Shown: positions 19,880-30,554 of the stretch, in pieces
Position numbering within the stretch: the stretch's first letter is position 1
How the letters are laid out: every line of letters begins with the position of its first letter
Assembly (NCBI GenBank): GCA_943704415.1
Contig: CALSCO010002036.1
Location: forward strand, 1-32,452
Origin: Parvularia atlantis
Taxonomy: Eukaryota; Opisthokonta; Rotosphaerida
Direction: 5' to 3'
Length of the DNA: 32,452 nucleotides
Notes under the pieces: model-generated
Seen by the model: only the letters and a program-made list of their open reading frames with translations
Database searches by the model: none
Told to the model about the DNA's origin: nothing
Program-made: the position numbers and the translations under genes

Positions 19880-22800
19880 TCAGCCGCGCGGCACAAAGCC
19901 CAGTCGCCACGTACGCGTCTCGATCGGCCCGAGCGTCGTCGCGTCGCTCTCCTCGCGCGCAAACGGCACCGGTCCGAGGCTCAGTCCGCGCTCCTCGGCG
20001 GTCGCCAGCTGCAGCTCGGGCGCCCACAGGGCCGCGAGGTCGACGTCGACGGGCGCGCCGAGGTCGCCAGGCGCGGCCTGCGTCGCAGTCAGCATGCACT
20101 GAGGGCCCGGCGCACGGCGCGCACCCGTTCAAACATGTGCTCGAGTCGGAGGATAATGTCGTGCGGCGCCGCAGCAGCGTCGCGCGCCTCAAACGACAGC
20201 AGGTGCAGCGCGGTCGGCAGGTCGCGCGCCAGGCCCTGCATGTAGCGCCGCGGGCCGGCTGCGAGCCACGCAGCGCTGTCGGTCGGCGTGAGCACGGACG
20301 GCGCGTGGTCCCAGAGCAGAGCGGCGCGTCGGCGGAGCGTCAGGTCTGCCGCGGCCGTGCTCGTCGTGTTGTCCAACAGGAGCAGCAGGTCCGCCTGGAA
20401 CGGCGCCTGCTCGTCCATCGCCTCGTCCATGCCAAGGCCGTCGTCCTGCACGTCACACATGTGTCAGACCCGCAAGATCGCCCACCCCACAGACGACGCA
20501 CCTGCATGAGGCGCCGCTGCAGCATGATTTCGAGCTCGCCGACCGCGAGCGACGCGGTGCCGTGCGGCTCGGCGGCGACGAGCACCAGCGCGCGCCGCTG
20601 CGACGCGCTCGCGGCGTCCTCGATGGCCGCGGTCGTCAGCAGCGGCCGGTAGTTGGACGCGATGCGGTCGGCCCACGAGCCGTCAAAGTCATGCCGGATC
20701 ATCTCAAACAGGCCGTTATCGGTCCACAGGCGCGCCTGCGTGTGGGCGTCAGCCGCGTGTGGCCGTGCGCAGGAGGCATCGCGCACGTTGTTGTTCTCGA
20801 CGTCGGTCGTGAGGCGCAGGATGAGTTCCTTGTTCTCGCTGATCGGGTCTTCGCTCGACACGCGGACCGCCAGGCCGTACTGCTGCACGTTGGCGGCGTT
20901 GCCCGACGGGCTCGAGTAGACGGTCGCGCTCAGCCGCAGGTCGCCTGCGCCCTCGGCAAACACCTGTTCGACCGCCTCGTACAGCGGGCCGCGCACGACG
21001 ACCGTCTCAGTGGGGCACGGGCGCACGAGCGGCTCAGCCGGACCGCTGGCAACATGTCAGTCTCAGCACGCTTCGCGCGCACGCTTCCGCACCTCGGCGT
21101 GAATAGGTACGCGCCCGACTCGGTCGAAGAGTACTCGAGCAGGGCCATATCGAGCCGCACGTCCGAGCTGTACGCTGCGGGCTGCCAGCGCGTGGGCCGG
21201 CCCGTCGCGCCCGAGAACTCGAGCCGGTTGCGGCCCGCGCTCTCGATCGCAAAATCGACGCTGCCCACAGCGCCGCATGTGGGCACGCTGGCCACCAGCG
21301 CGACCACGGTCGACGGCACGGCCGCGCGCCGCAGGGCCAGCTCGACCGTGACGTAGCCCAGCGGCGGCACACAGCGCTCAAAGGCGACTTCAACGACCGG
21401 CGGCTCAGCCGACAGCGCGCGAACCTGTGCACGCGGGGTGTGAGCCGTGCTCGGCGACACACGCAGCGGCAAACGCAACCTGCGCGGGCTCGTTGTTCCC
21501 GACAGCGATGGCGCCCAGCTGATCCAGCGACGGCACCCGCACGCGCACCCGCTCGATCGCGCACGACGCAAAGCCGAGCGAGTTGAAGAACAGCAGAGGC
21601 ACGGGCTCGTCGATCGCCAGCAGGTCGACCACCGACGTCTCCTTGACCACGCGCAGACCGGCTGGGGCGTGTGGCGCGGTCAGCAAAAGCGTTGAGATGC
21701 TTGGGGCACAGCGGCGCGCACGCCAGGTGCCGTTCGCGCGGCTCGAGAAAGCAAGGCTGGCGACGGCCGCCTGCAGCACATCGTCGGCCTTGGCCTCGGC
21801 GGCGACGAGCTTCGCCAGGTAGTCGTCCACGACGACCTGCTTCGACGTGCCTGGCGGCAACAACGCCGTCAGTCGCACTCGCGCGCGCTCGGGGCCGCGC
21901 ACCCGTGGCCGCGTCGTGGTGGTTCATCAGCGCCGACGACTGCCGCGCGGCCGTCAGTTGGTCGCGCACGCCCTCGGCGTCCGTCAGCCGTGCACCTGTG
22001 CTGCACGTCAGCGGCGCCGCACGCAGCACGCAGCACGACATGCCTTCGGCACCGCGCAGCGCCACTGCCGCCTCGGCCGCACGCAGCGCGGCGTCCGTGC
22101 GGCGCATCTGCCGCTTGAGCTGCGGGCGCGACGTGAAGTGGCCAGCCCACCAGCCGCCGTCTGCGCCGGGATCGTCAGCCCTTGCGCCGTACCTGCACTG
22201 CAGCGCACATGGAATGTCCTCGAACGGGAGGTAGTCGGCGTCGTCGAGGCGCGGCCAGCCCTCGGCCGGCTCGGCAGCGCGCACCTAAATGGCTGCATCA
22301 GCAGTAGGGCATGCAGCGTGCGCCACCCGGCCGCACGCACCGCGTCAAAGTATTCTGTCAGCGTCGCGTACTTTATGTGCATGCCGTACGTGGCGTTGCG
22401 CTCGTTGATGTACGTCTTGAGCGCGTCGAGGTTGCTGAACATCGCCGCCGCGTCGTCAAACGCAAAGTCGTGCCCGAACGGGAACAGGAGATGGCCTGTT
22501 CGCGCGACGGCGTCAGCGATTTGCACGAAGTGCCAGCAGCCGCGCGCACCCGTGCGGAAGTACGCCGCGCGCTCGTTGATGGTGCGGACGAGGTCGCGCG
22601 CCAGCGAGCTGCGTGTACACGGTCAGACATAGTGCGCACCGGCACAGGCACGAATTTGCGCGGGCGCACGCGATGTTGGCGTCCGTGACCGGCGCGGCGC
22701 CCAGGTCCCAGTTCATGAAGCCGGGCACCCTGTGCGCGCGCCCATTGTTGAGCGCCGTACTTGCAGCGACGCGGGACTGCGCACCAGTACCACGAGTCGA

Positions 22801-23730
22801 GCGTGTGTGTGAAGATCTGCGCGGCGCGTCGTCAGGCACGGTCCGCGGCACAGCGGTGGCCGCGCGCACCGTCGACCGCTCGCCCACGGACGGCGAGCCC
22901 TGCCAGAGGAACTGCAGCTCGCGGCTGGCGCTGCGGGCCTGTGTGCGCGCACCCACGCAGCCTGAGCAAGGCGACGCGAAGGCGAGCACAGCGCGCCGCA
23001 CGCACGTATTTGAGCTCGAGCGAGATGCGATCGTTGACGTAGACGTCGAAGCCCATCGCGCGCAGCAGCGTGGGCGACGACGATGCGCTTCCAAACGGGT
23101 CGATGGACCAGGCGACGGTCGGGCGCACGCCGAGCAGCGCTTCGCAGACCTCGTGGCCGAGCTGAGGGGGCGCGCAGCTGAGCGTCGACTGATCGCCAGT
23201 CGTTCAGGCGCGCACCGTCAGCTGGTTAACTCGCGCGATCGGCAGCGTCGACGCCTCGTCGTCCATCACCTGCGGGCGCCGCGTCTGAGCTGCACACGCT
23301 CGCACGCATGCATGTGCGCACCCAGCCGCCGTGGACGATCTCAAAGCGCCCGCTGTCGACCATGCCACGCACAAACGCGCGCGTGTCGTCGTCCTGCTCG
23401 CCAAACCAGCGCGCGAAGAAGACCATCTCGGCCCAGACGAAGCGACGCTCGCCGATTGCGTCGGCGCGCAGCTCGGCGACGACGTTGCTAAGGATCCGGC
23501 GCACCTGGCGCGCAGCACGTCGACGCGTGCATCAGCGAACAGGGGTGAACGGCAGGCGTCCACGGCACCTGCTCGTCGTAGTACTGCTCAACCGTGCGCT
23601 TCCATCCGGCATCGCAGTGGCTGTGCGCGATCATGTGCACCTCGAGCAGCGCACCATGCGCCGCGAGCGCCGCCGCGAGAGCCGCGACGAGCGCCGCGAC
23701 GACCGCGATCACAGCCGGGCGCCTTGTCAT
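19880..23730 (-). CDS. GH38 alpha-mannosidase, lysosomal/secreted type
   Basis: The start at 23730 gives a strong signal peptide (AVIAVVAALVAALAAALAA). The N-terminal GH38 domain shows MIAHSHCDAGWKRTVEQYYDE (zinc His and Asp), FVWAEMVFFARWFGEQDDD, IVHGGWVMDDEAST and TVAWSIDPFGSASSSP, with the nucleophile Asp in IDPFG. Later come DDAAAMFSNLDAL, GWWAGHFTSRPQLKRQMRR and NHHDAATGTSKQVVVDDYL, which supplies the last zinc His. The C-terminal beta domains end in ATTLGPIETRTWRLGF. All expected metal and catalytic residues are present and the length is normal, so it should trim alpha-linked mannose from glycoprotein glycans in a lysosome-like compartment or outside the cell. An alternative upstream ATG at 23826 lacks signal-peptide character. 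The gene is head-to-head with SEN54 across 95 bp. Confidence 0.93.
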
Positions 23731-23825
23731 CCTCCTCGTCGCGAAACATGAGCTGCGCACGTCCCGTTCACACGACGTGTGACGCCGCAACGTGACCGTT
23801 TTCGCGCCCGCATCAGGCGACTGCA
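23731..23825. promoter_or_regulatory. 95-bp bidirectional promoter region, mannosidase/SEN54
   Basis: The two start codons are only 95 bp apart on opposite strands, so promoters and both 5' leaders share this space. It contains TTTTCGCGCCCG at about 23799-23810, which matches an E2F-type site. It also has ACGTG cores at 23774-23778 and 23790-23794. There is no TATA box. The function of these motifs is inferred only. Confidence 0.5.
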
Positions 23826-24785
23826 ATGGCCGACGAGGCGCCGCCGAGCGACGACGACGACGGGCCGCAGCGCGAGCAGCGCGAGCTCGAGCGTGTGCTC
23901 GCGCGGCGCGCAGGCAAGGAGAAGGTCAAGTTGCCTCGCCGGGGCGAGAAGGGCTTCGCGCCGACGGGCGCGCAGGACGAGGAGGCCAAGCTGAAGGCGT
24001 CGCGCGAGCTCGTCCTGGCGGCGATGCGCGACGAGCGGCGGCCCTCGCTGTGCGCACGCGCATGCTTGCTGTGGGCCGTGCGTGCTGCACTGCTCACGCG
24101 TCACACGTGCGTGTAGGCGCGTGCTCTCGATCGCCGACTGGGACGCCGCGCGCAACATGGCCCGCGTGACGCAACCGCGCGGCAACGTGCTCATGACCAT
24201 GGGACGCGCGCACCGGATGCACCTGTACCTCCTGCCCGAGGAGACGGCATACCTGGTCGAGCGCGGCGTGCTGCAGCTGCTCGTCGACGGCGAGCCGGCG
24301 TCGCTGCAGCAGACGATGAGCGTGTGCTTCCGCGGCGGCTTTGCACTCGACAAATACGTCGTGCGTCGCCTGCCATCAGGCGCACCCAGCTTGCCGCTCA
24401 GACGTGCGCGCACATGTGTGCGTGGCAGGTGTACTGCTACTTCAGGCGCCTCGGCTACATCGTCACGCGCCACGGCCTGCCGTGGACGACGCTGCCGTCG
24501 CCCGAGGAGGCGGCGAGCGGCGTGCGCACCGCACCGCCACCCTCGCCTGCGCCAGACAACGACGATGACAACGATGGCAACGACGGCGCTGACGCCATGG
24601 ACGCAGCGCCAGCAGCACCGGCAACAGCTGCGCATGTACAGCCCGGCCGGCCCGCGTCGCTGCTGTCGTCCGCCATCGCACTGTTCACGCGCACGGCCGT
24701 CTCCGTCGGCGGCTGGATGCGCGACGTGCTTGTGCGACGGCCGACCGGCCAGCAGCAGCCTCCGATGCCCGCACAGCCACAGCCA

Positions 24786-24816
<31 letters not shown>

Positions 24817-25416
24817 CGGTTGAGCCGCTCAAGATCAAGCCGCTGCTTGACTTTTCGCAGCGGCCGACGCCCGGTGCGCGATCGTCTGGCGGCCAGTCTT
24901 GCGTGTTTGCTGACCGCAGACGCGCGGACAGAGGAGGTCATGCAGAGGCTGCAGCTGATCCCGGTCGCGAAACCGCAGCCGCCAACGTTTGCGGGTGACG
25001 CGCTGATCGCGTTCGACATCTACCGCCCGACGAACCAGTTTTCGAAGAAGAACCCGCCGCCGATCGCGTTCAAGCTGTTTGTCGCGCGGTGTGCTGTTGC
25101 TGGCTTGTGAGGCACACGCGCTGACGCCCGCGCCACCAGCTACAGCGACCCGCCGCCGGACCTGCACACGATGCTCGCGCTGCTGACCGCGGCCGAGGGC
25201 GTGCCGCTGCGCGTGGCGGTCGTGCACGGCGCGACGATCACTTTCTACTCGCTGGTCAACAAAGAGCTGCCGCACCACGCCGTCAACCTCGTCCCGCACT
25301 GGCAGTGCAAGCGCGCCCCGCCGCAGCCTCTGCGACCGCGCCAGGGCGACCAGCAGCGCGAGAAGCCCAACAAGCGACGCAAGCACGCCGCCGCGCCTTC
25401 TGAGATCAGTGTGTAG
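23826..25416 (+). CDS. SEN54: tRNA-splicing endonuclease subunit Sen54
   Basis: SEN54 is the structural partner of the SEN2 catalytic subunit in the nuclear complex that cuts introns from pre-tRNA. The start at 23826 gives MADEAPPSDDDDGPQ, then the N-terminal SEN54 domain: IADWDAARNMARVTQPRGNV, MHLYLLPEETAYLVERGVLQ, ALDKYVVYCYFRRLGYIVTR. A long insert with poly-Gln (about 24785-24815) follows. The C-terminal nuclease-like fold is LIAFDIYRPTNQFSKKNPPP, LRVAVVHGATITFYSL, and the tail is Lys/Arg-rich (KPNKRRKHAAAP), probably a nuclear signal. Four introns were followed (near 24048, 24361, 24873, 25089), all in phase. The variable middle insert is common in the family. It converges with RPN2, with stops 47 bp apart. 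Confidence 0.9.
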
Positions 25417-25463
25417 GGCTTTTGCTTCGCCAGCGCAAACACCAAAGAGGAGGTGCAGGGCTC

Positions 25464-28400
25464 TCACTCGACGTACTGGAACGGCTCAGGCGGCGAGGGC
25501 TCCTGCTCCTCGGGCACACCGCCGGCGCCGATCTTGGGCACGCTGCGTGCGGCAGAGGAGCGTGAGACCGGCAACACAAAGGCAGCGCGCGCGCACCTTA
25601 GAGACACGATCGCCTCCTCTGTCCCGGCCTGCGTGTCCTTGAGCATGACAATGTCGCTCAGGACGCCCTGCGCGTGCGGGCGCATCGTCAGCATCGCCCC
25701 CGCGCAGCGCCAGATCACGCACCCGCTTCATGGGCTTGTAGCGCGCGCTGTCGTCAACCTTGACGTACGGGGCCTGCGCCGCGCGCCTCACACGTGAGCG
25801 CGAGCGGCGCACACGCCACCGCACGCACGACGCACCTGCGCCGGCAGCACGCGCGCCGGGTTCTCGAGCGTCTCGCTCGTCGGCTCTGGCTTGGGCTTCT
25901 CCTTCTTCTTCTCGCCCTCGGCCGGCGCCACACCCGCGCTCGCACCGCCCGCGGCCTTCTCGCCCTCGGTAGGCGTCGCCATGTCCACGTCCATCTTCTC
26001 CTGCGCCACCGCTGCCTCGCTGCCCTCGGGCTTCTTGCCCGCGGCACCGTCCACGTCCATCTTGTCCGAGCCACGCTCCTTGGCCTCCTTGGCTTGCGCA
26101 CGCGCCTTGGCCTTGGCCGTGGTCGACAGCACCGCCGTCGCGACCTTCTCGACCTTCTCCGTTGTCGGCGGCGCGAGCGGCGGCGGGTACGCGAAGAGCG
26201 ACGGCTTAACGTGGGAGACAAACTGGACCTTCGGCATGTCGTGGTTCTTGTTGAGCCCGATTACGGCCGTGGGCGAGAACGCGAGGGAGAGCATGTTGAC
26301 GAGCGGGTACCAGTACCTTGTCACGCACACGGTCAGCGCAGACGCGCGAGGCAGCGAGCGAGCAAGCGAGCGCACCAGTACTGCGTGAACAGCACGAGAC
26401 CCACAATCGGCAGCATGCGCGCGTGGCCGGAAGTCGACTGCAGCGAGATGGTCACGTTGCGGCCACCTGCAGCGGGAACGCAGTCAACACCACCCATGCA
26501 CTGCGGCTGCCCACGAGAGAGCACGCACCCGCATCGATGATGCCCTGCGCCAGGATCGCGCCGTACTTGGCCATCGCGTCCTCGTGCTTGTCGCCGATGA
26601 TGCGCTCGTACAACTTGCGCACCTTAGGCGCCTTGGGTGCCGAGGTCTCGTTGTGCTGCACACGCGCATGCATAGATGAGCCGCGGCGAGCACTTGCGCG
26701 TCAGTGCGCACACCTGGATCAGGATCATCGCCAGCGCGATGAGCGCGCCCTGCCGCACAAAGTCGACCGAGTCCTCCGCCATCGGTTCGAGCAAGTCCAC
26801 GGCCGCCTGCAGGCCCGTACCGGCGCAGGCGATGCCGAGCGCGATCGTCGCGCCGTACCGCACGTGCGGATTGTACGACTCGGCCAGCAGCTGCACCATC
26901 GGCGGGCACTGCTCGGGCCGGCGGAAGAGCACAAAGCTGTGCACATGGGCGTCGTTGAGCCCCACGATTGTGCGTGCATGCGCGAGCACGAGCGCACCCG
27001 AGCGCGATGACGGCCGCGCGGCGCACGTCGTCGCTCACGTCGCTCACAGCCACGTGCAGCAGGCGCCGGATCGCCGTGTTGTTGGCTGAGCCTGCGTAGG
27101 CCATGCCGACGGTGTACATGCCGCCGTACCGCAGAATCGGGTCCTGCAGGCGCGGGCACGGGCGTGAGCCATGAGAGGACCGGTGCCGAGCCATGCAAGC
27201 ACCTTGTCGGACGCCAGCCGATCAATCAGGCTCTCGGCCGACTCCTCGGTCTGGTACATGACGAGCGCGAGGCCAATGGCCGCGCCGCGGATGATCTTCT
27301 CGTGTTGCGTCTCCTGGGCGTATTGCAGCTGCGCTCGGCGGCGGCGGCGTGAGCGCACGGCCCCTGCCATGAAGCACGGCGCACCATCTCGTTCACCGCC
27401 GTGAGGCTGGCCGATCCGAGCATGACCATGCCGATCGCCAGCCCGGCCGCCTCGCCCGCCACGGCCGAGTCCATGTAGAGCACTTTCTGCAGCTGGTCGT
27501 AGACGGCTGCACGTGCGCGCAAGCTGCATCAGGCAACACGCCCGACGTACAAGCGGCCGCATACGCACTGCTGTCGCCCGACGCCATCGCCGCCACGCCC
27601 ATGCCCAGGCACGCGCCGTGCAGGATCGTCTCGTTTTCGGTGGACGACATGGCCTTGAGCAGGTACGGCACGACCTCGGCGCCGTGGTTGGCGTGGATCA
27701 GGCCGAGCGCGTACAGCGCGCCGCCCTCCGAGTACGGCGACCCCGTGGCCCCGCCGCCCTCCTTCGGCAGGTACGGCGACAGCAGCGCGAGGCCCTGCGA
27801 GATGTGGCCCTGCGAGCGTGCGCCCACTGGGTTCAGCGCGGCCGTGACGCAGACGCGCACACGCGCGGGCGCACCCGGTGGATCACGCCGAGCGACGCAA
27901 CAGCCGTGAACTTGGACCAGTTGGTCGCGCGCCCGAGCCACTCGAGGTTGTCACGCAGGAACTGGTCGACCGACGTGCCAGCGTGCATCAGGCCGTGTGT
28001 GCAGATCGTTGCGACATGAAACACCGAGCTGCGCGCCTCGACCGCCGTCTGCGCGCGGGTGTGTCAGCCTCGGCCGCGCAGTGGGCTGTGTGCGTGCGCT
28101 GCGCGCCTTGGTGTTCTTCAGGATCGCCAGGTCCGTCTTGTTGTTGCGGAAGAGAAACTCCATGTGCAGGCCGATCGTCAGGCGACCCGACAGGATCTCC
28201 TCAATCTTCTTCACCTCGGGCGGCACCGGTTTCGCCGTGGCCTGCGCGACCGCAACACCGTCAGCATAGCATGGCTCGATTGCTACGGTGCCCCGACGCA
28301 CCTCGCCAGTTGCTTGTGGCGCAGCGGCGGCGGCGGCGGCAGCGAGCGCGGGGTCCGTGCCGGCCGCGGACGACGCCGCAGACGTGGGCACGGCGGCGCT

Positions 28401-29675
28401 CGCACCCGACAGACCCTTGCGCTCGTAGAAGAGCTCGAGGACCTGCAGTGCGTCGCGGTCAGCATGCACTGTCGGTGCGCGCGAGGCAGCACACCTGCTT
28501 CAGGAACTGCTGCGTCGCGTTGTCGTACAGGTCGAAGCAGAGCTGGTGCAGCATCAGCTGGTGGTCGGCGTCGCCGTGGTGCAGATGATGCAGAAGGTCG
28601 GCCACGCCCGCAGCGTCGTTGAGGAAGACGAGGCAGCGCGCGACCGACTCGTAGTCCGGGTCGGCGAGCGAGCGGTACAGGTTGACCAGGATCGGGAGCA
28701 CCTGACACAAAAGGCGGCGATGAGACGCGCTCGTGTGCGGGCTATGCGTGCGTGCGCGCGCACCTTGCTGCGGAACTTGCGGCTGAGCACGAGCGTGTTG
28801 GCGACGTCGAGCGCGTAGGCGAGCATCTCGGCGACGCTGCCACTGCGCTTGATCGCCTCCTGCAGCACGTCCAGCCGGCGCGCCTCGAGCGCGATGCCGA
28901 TGGCCTGCCGTCATGCGTGCGCGCCCGTCAGCTCGGTCCGTGTCACGATCGCACGCCGCGCACCTGCTTGAACTCGCCGTCGCGGAAGCAGCGCTGAAAC
29001 ATGCGCTCGACGATGTCCTCCAGGCGCGCGTCGATCGACTCGCCGGCGTTGGCCGGGTCGGCGGTCTCGGACTGCGCCGTCTTGAGCGCGCAGTAGCGGT
29101 CGATGCACTTGGCTGCGTCCGCTGTGTCAGCGCGACTGTCGCCGAGAAGGACGGTTGAGGCGCACCGATGATTGTCTGTGTGTACAGGTCCTTCGCGGCC
29201 ACGTCAAAGGCCGCGCCCGCGCCGAGTGCGAACGTGAGCGCCTCGTTGAACTCACCGAGGTTGAAGTAGACCTTCGCACGGCACCGCGTCAGCACTTTGG
29301 CCACGTCGCACGACATCACCGTACCTTGGACGCGACGAGCGCCGCGAGGCCGCGCCGCGGGAAGCCCTCGTCCTCGTACAACGTCTCTCTGCCACCGCCG
29401 TCGCGCCACGCCGCCGTCAGCCGCCACTGCGCACGTGACGCGGGACGTGGGCGCACATGCTCGGGAGGGCGTCGGCGACCTCGGCCCAGAAGGCCGGGAC
29501 GAGCGCGTCGAGCTGCTCGAGCGCGTACACCTGCAGCTCGACGTCGGTCTCGGCGAGGAGGCCGACGACGCCGGCTGCGCGGAGCCGAGCGTGTGGGCGT
29601 GGGCCGTGTGAGCAGAGGGCAGGGGAGGGCAGCGGCGGGCGGCGCACCGGCGCTGCTGAGGGCGAGCGCGGGCAT
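25464..29675 (-). CDS. RPN2: 26S proteasome regulatory subunit RPN2/PSMD1
   Basis: RPN2 is the large scaffold of the 19S base that holds RPN1, RPN13 and the ATPase ring. The start at 29675, with one splice, gives [18 protein letters not shown] and then [20 protein letters not shown], close to the known N-terminus. Next come [39 protein letters not shown] and TQTIIAKCIDRY-type sequence. Proteasome/cyclosome repeats follow, for example [40 protein letters not shown] and [17 protein letters not shown]. The C-terminal part has [20 protein letters not shown], a Lys/Glu/Ala-rich insert (about 26190-25880), and [17 protein letters not shown]. It ends PPEPFQYVE, like other RPN2 proteins whose tail binds RPN13. 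The length is normal and introns are numerous. Confidence 0.94.
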
Positions 29676-30086
29676 CCGGGCTGACGCGCGTTGCGTTCGT
29701 GTTCCGCTGCGAAAATGGCACGCGCAGCTGCAGCTCATGCTTTGGCGCGACTAGTGGTGTCAAGGCATTCAGTCTGGCTGCAGCTCATGCTTTCTGCTGG
29801 ACTGCTGCCATCAGCAAGGCAGCAGCTCATGTTTTAAGGCGAGCCCGTGGGATGTGCATGAGGAGGACAAGGTCAAGATCAGTCTGTTCTTGCTCGGCAC
29901 GGGCGCGGAGCGGCGCACGTACAACACGCGCGGGCTCATCGTGCGCGTGCTCTCCTCGTCGGCGGGCGCCGGACGCACCAGGTGATCGCGCTCAACGGCT
30001 CGCTGCTGCGACAACGCCAATCTCGCCCGTCGACGGCGCGCGCTTAGGCCTCAACCTGTTCCTCATCATCATCAGCACACATGTAC
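29676..30086. other. Intergenic region upstream of RPN2 with three direct repeats
   Basis: 411 bp between the RPN2 start and the bHLH stop. The 150 bp nearest RPN2 have a lower GC share and hold three copies of GCAGCTCATGYTTT (listed separately). The rest (29851-30047) has weak plus-strand coding character: an open frame reading KVKISLFLLGTGAERRTYN that could splice once and stop at 30047. No start codon is evident, and the same stretch could hold a 3' extension of the bHLH gene. I cannot decide between these. Confidence 0.35.
29730..29835. repeat. Three direct copies of GCAGCTCATGYTTT
   Basis: Copies lie at 29730-29743, 29780-29793 and 29822-29835. The first two are identical over 14 bases; the third has T for C at position 11. 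Spacings are 50 and 42 bp. Two copies are preceded by CTGCAGCTC, giving a CAGCTC/CAGCTG-like E-box core. The position, 55-160 bp upstream of RPN2, suits a promoter element. Confidence 0.7.
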
Positions 30087-30467
30087 TCACATCTTTGTGC
30101 CGCCCGTGTGTAGGAGCAGCTGGCACCGCAGCTCCTCGACCTCGTGACGCAGCGCCGTCTCCTCGGCCGACTGCGCGAGCACGACCGCCTCAAGCTGCTT
30201 GATGTGGTCCGTCGCGTGGTGCAGCACGACCGCGCGCGAGACCTTGTCGTCGATCATGCGCGGCACGCGCTGCCGCAGCCGGTCGAACGACTCCTTGATG
30301 TTGTCGCGCCGCTTGCGTTCTGCCGTTGTGCATGCACGTGTGCGCCGCGTGTCAGGGGCCCGGGGAGTGTGCGCGGTCGCGCCGCAGTGACGTCGATGGC
30401 ACGCACCGAGCATGTTGTGCGTCGCGCGTTTAGGGTCGGTCATGGCCTTGCGTCGGCGGGCGGGCAT
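30087..30467 (-). CDS. Small MAX-like bHLH-leucine zipper transcription factor
   Basis: The start at 30467 gives MPARRRKAMTDPKRATHNML (30443 is a possible inner start). One GTGCGT...CAG intron (about 30409-30327) joins it to ERKRRDNIKESFDRLRQRVP. Basic region plus helix 1 is therefore RATHNMLERKRRDNIKESF, with the His, Glu and Arg that contact the CACGTG E-box. Helix 2 is SRAVVLHHATDHIKQLEAVV, leading into a zipper with heptads through ALRHEVEELRCQLLL. The protein is about 100 residues, little more than the domain, like MAX, and would dimerise in the nucleus. The stop at 30087 assumes the terminal GTGAGT is not used. A 35-nt intron there would add about 18 residues. Confidence 0.87.
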   Translation of the reverse strand: MPARRRKAMTDPKRATHNMLGACHRRHCGATAHTPRAPDTRRTRACTTAERKRRDNIKESFDRLRQRVPRMIDDKVSRAVVLHHATDHIKQLEAVVLAQSAEETALRHEVEELRCQLLLHTGGTKM

Positions 30468-30554
30468 CGTGCTGTGGGCGACGTGTGCGTGTGTGCTCGG
30501 TCTGGGCTCGCACCGATGGCGTGGCAAGAAATGGGGTCAACGCTCCACACCGCT

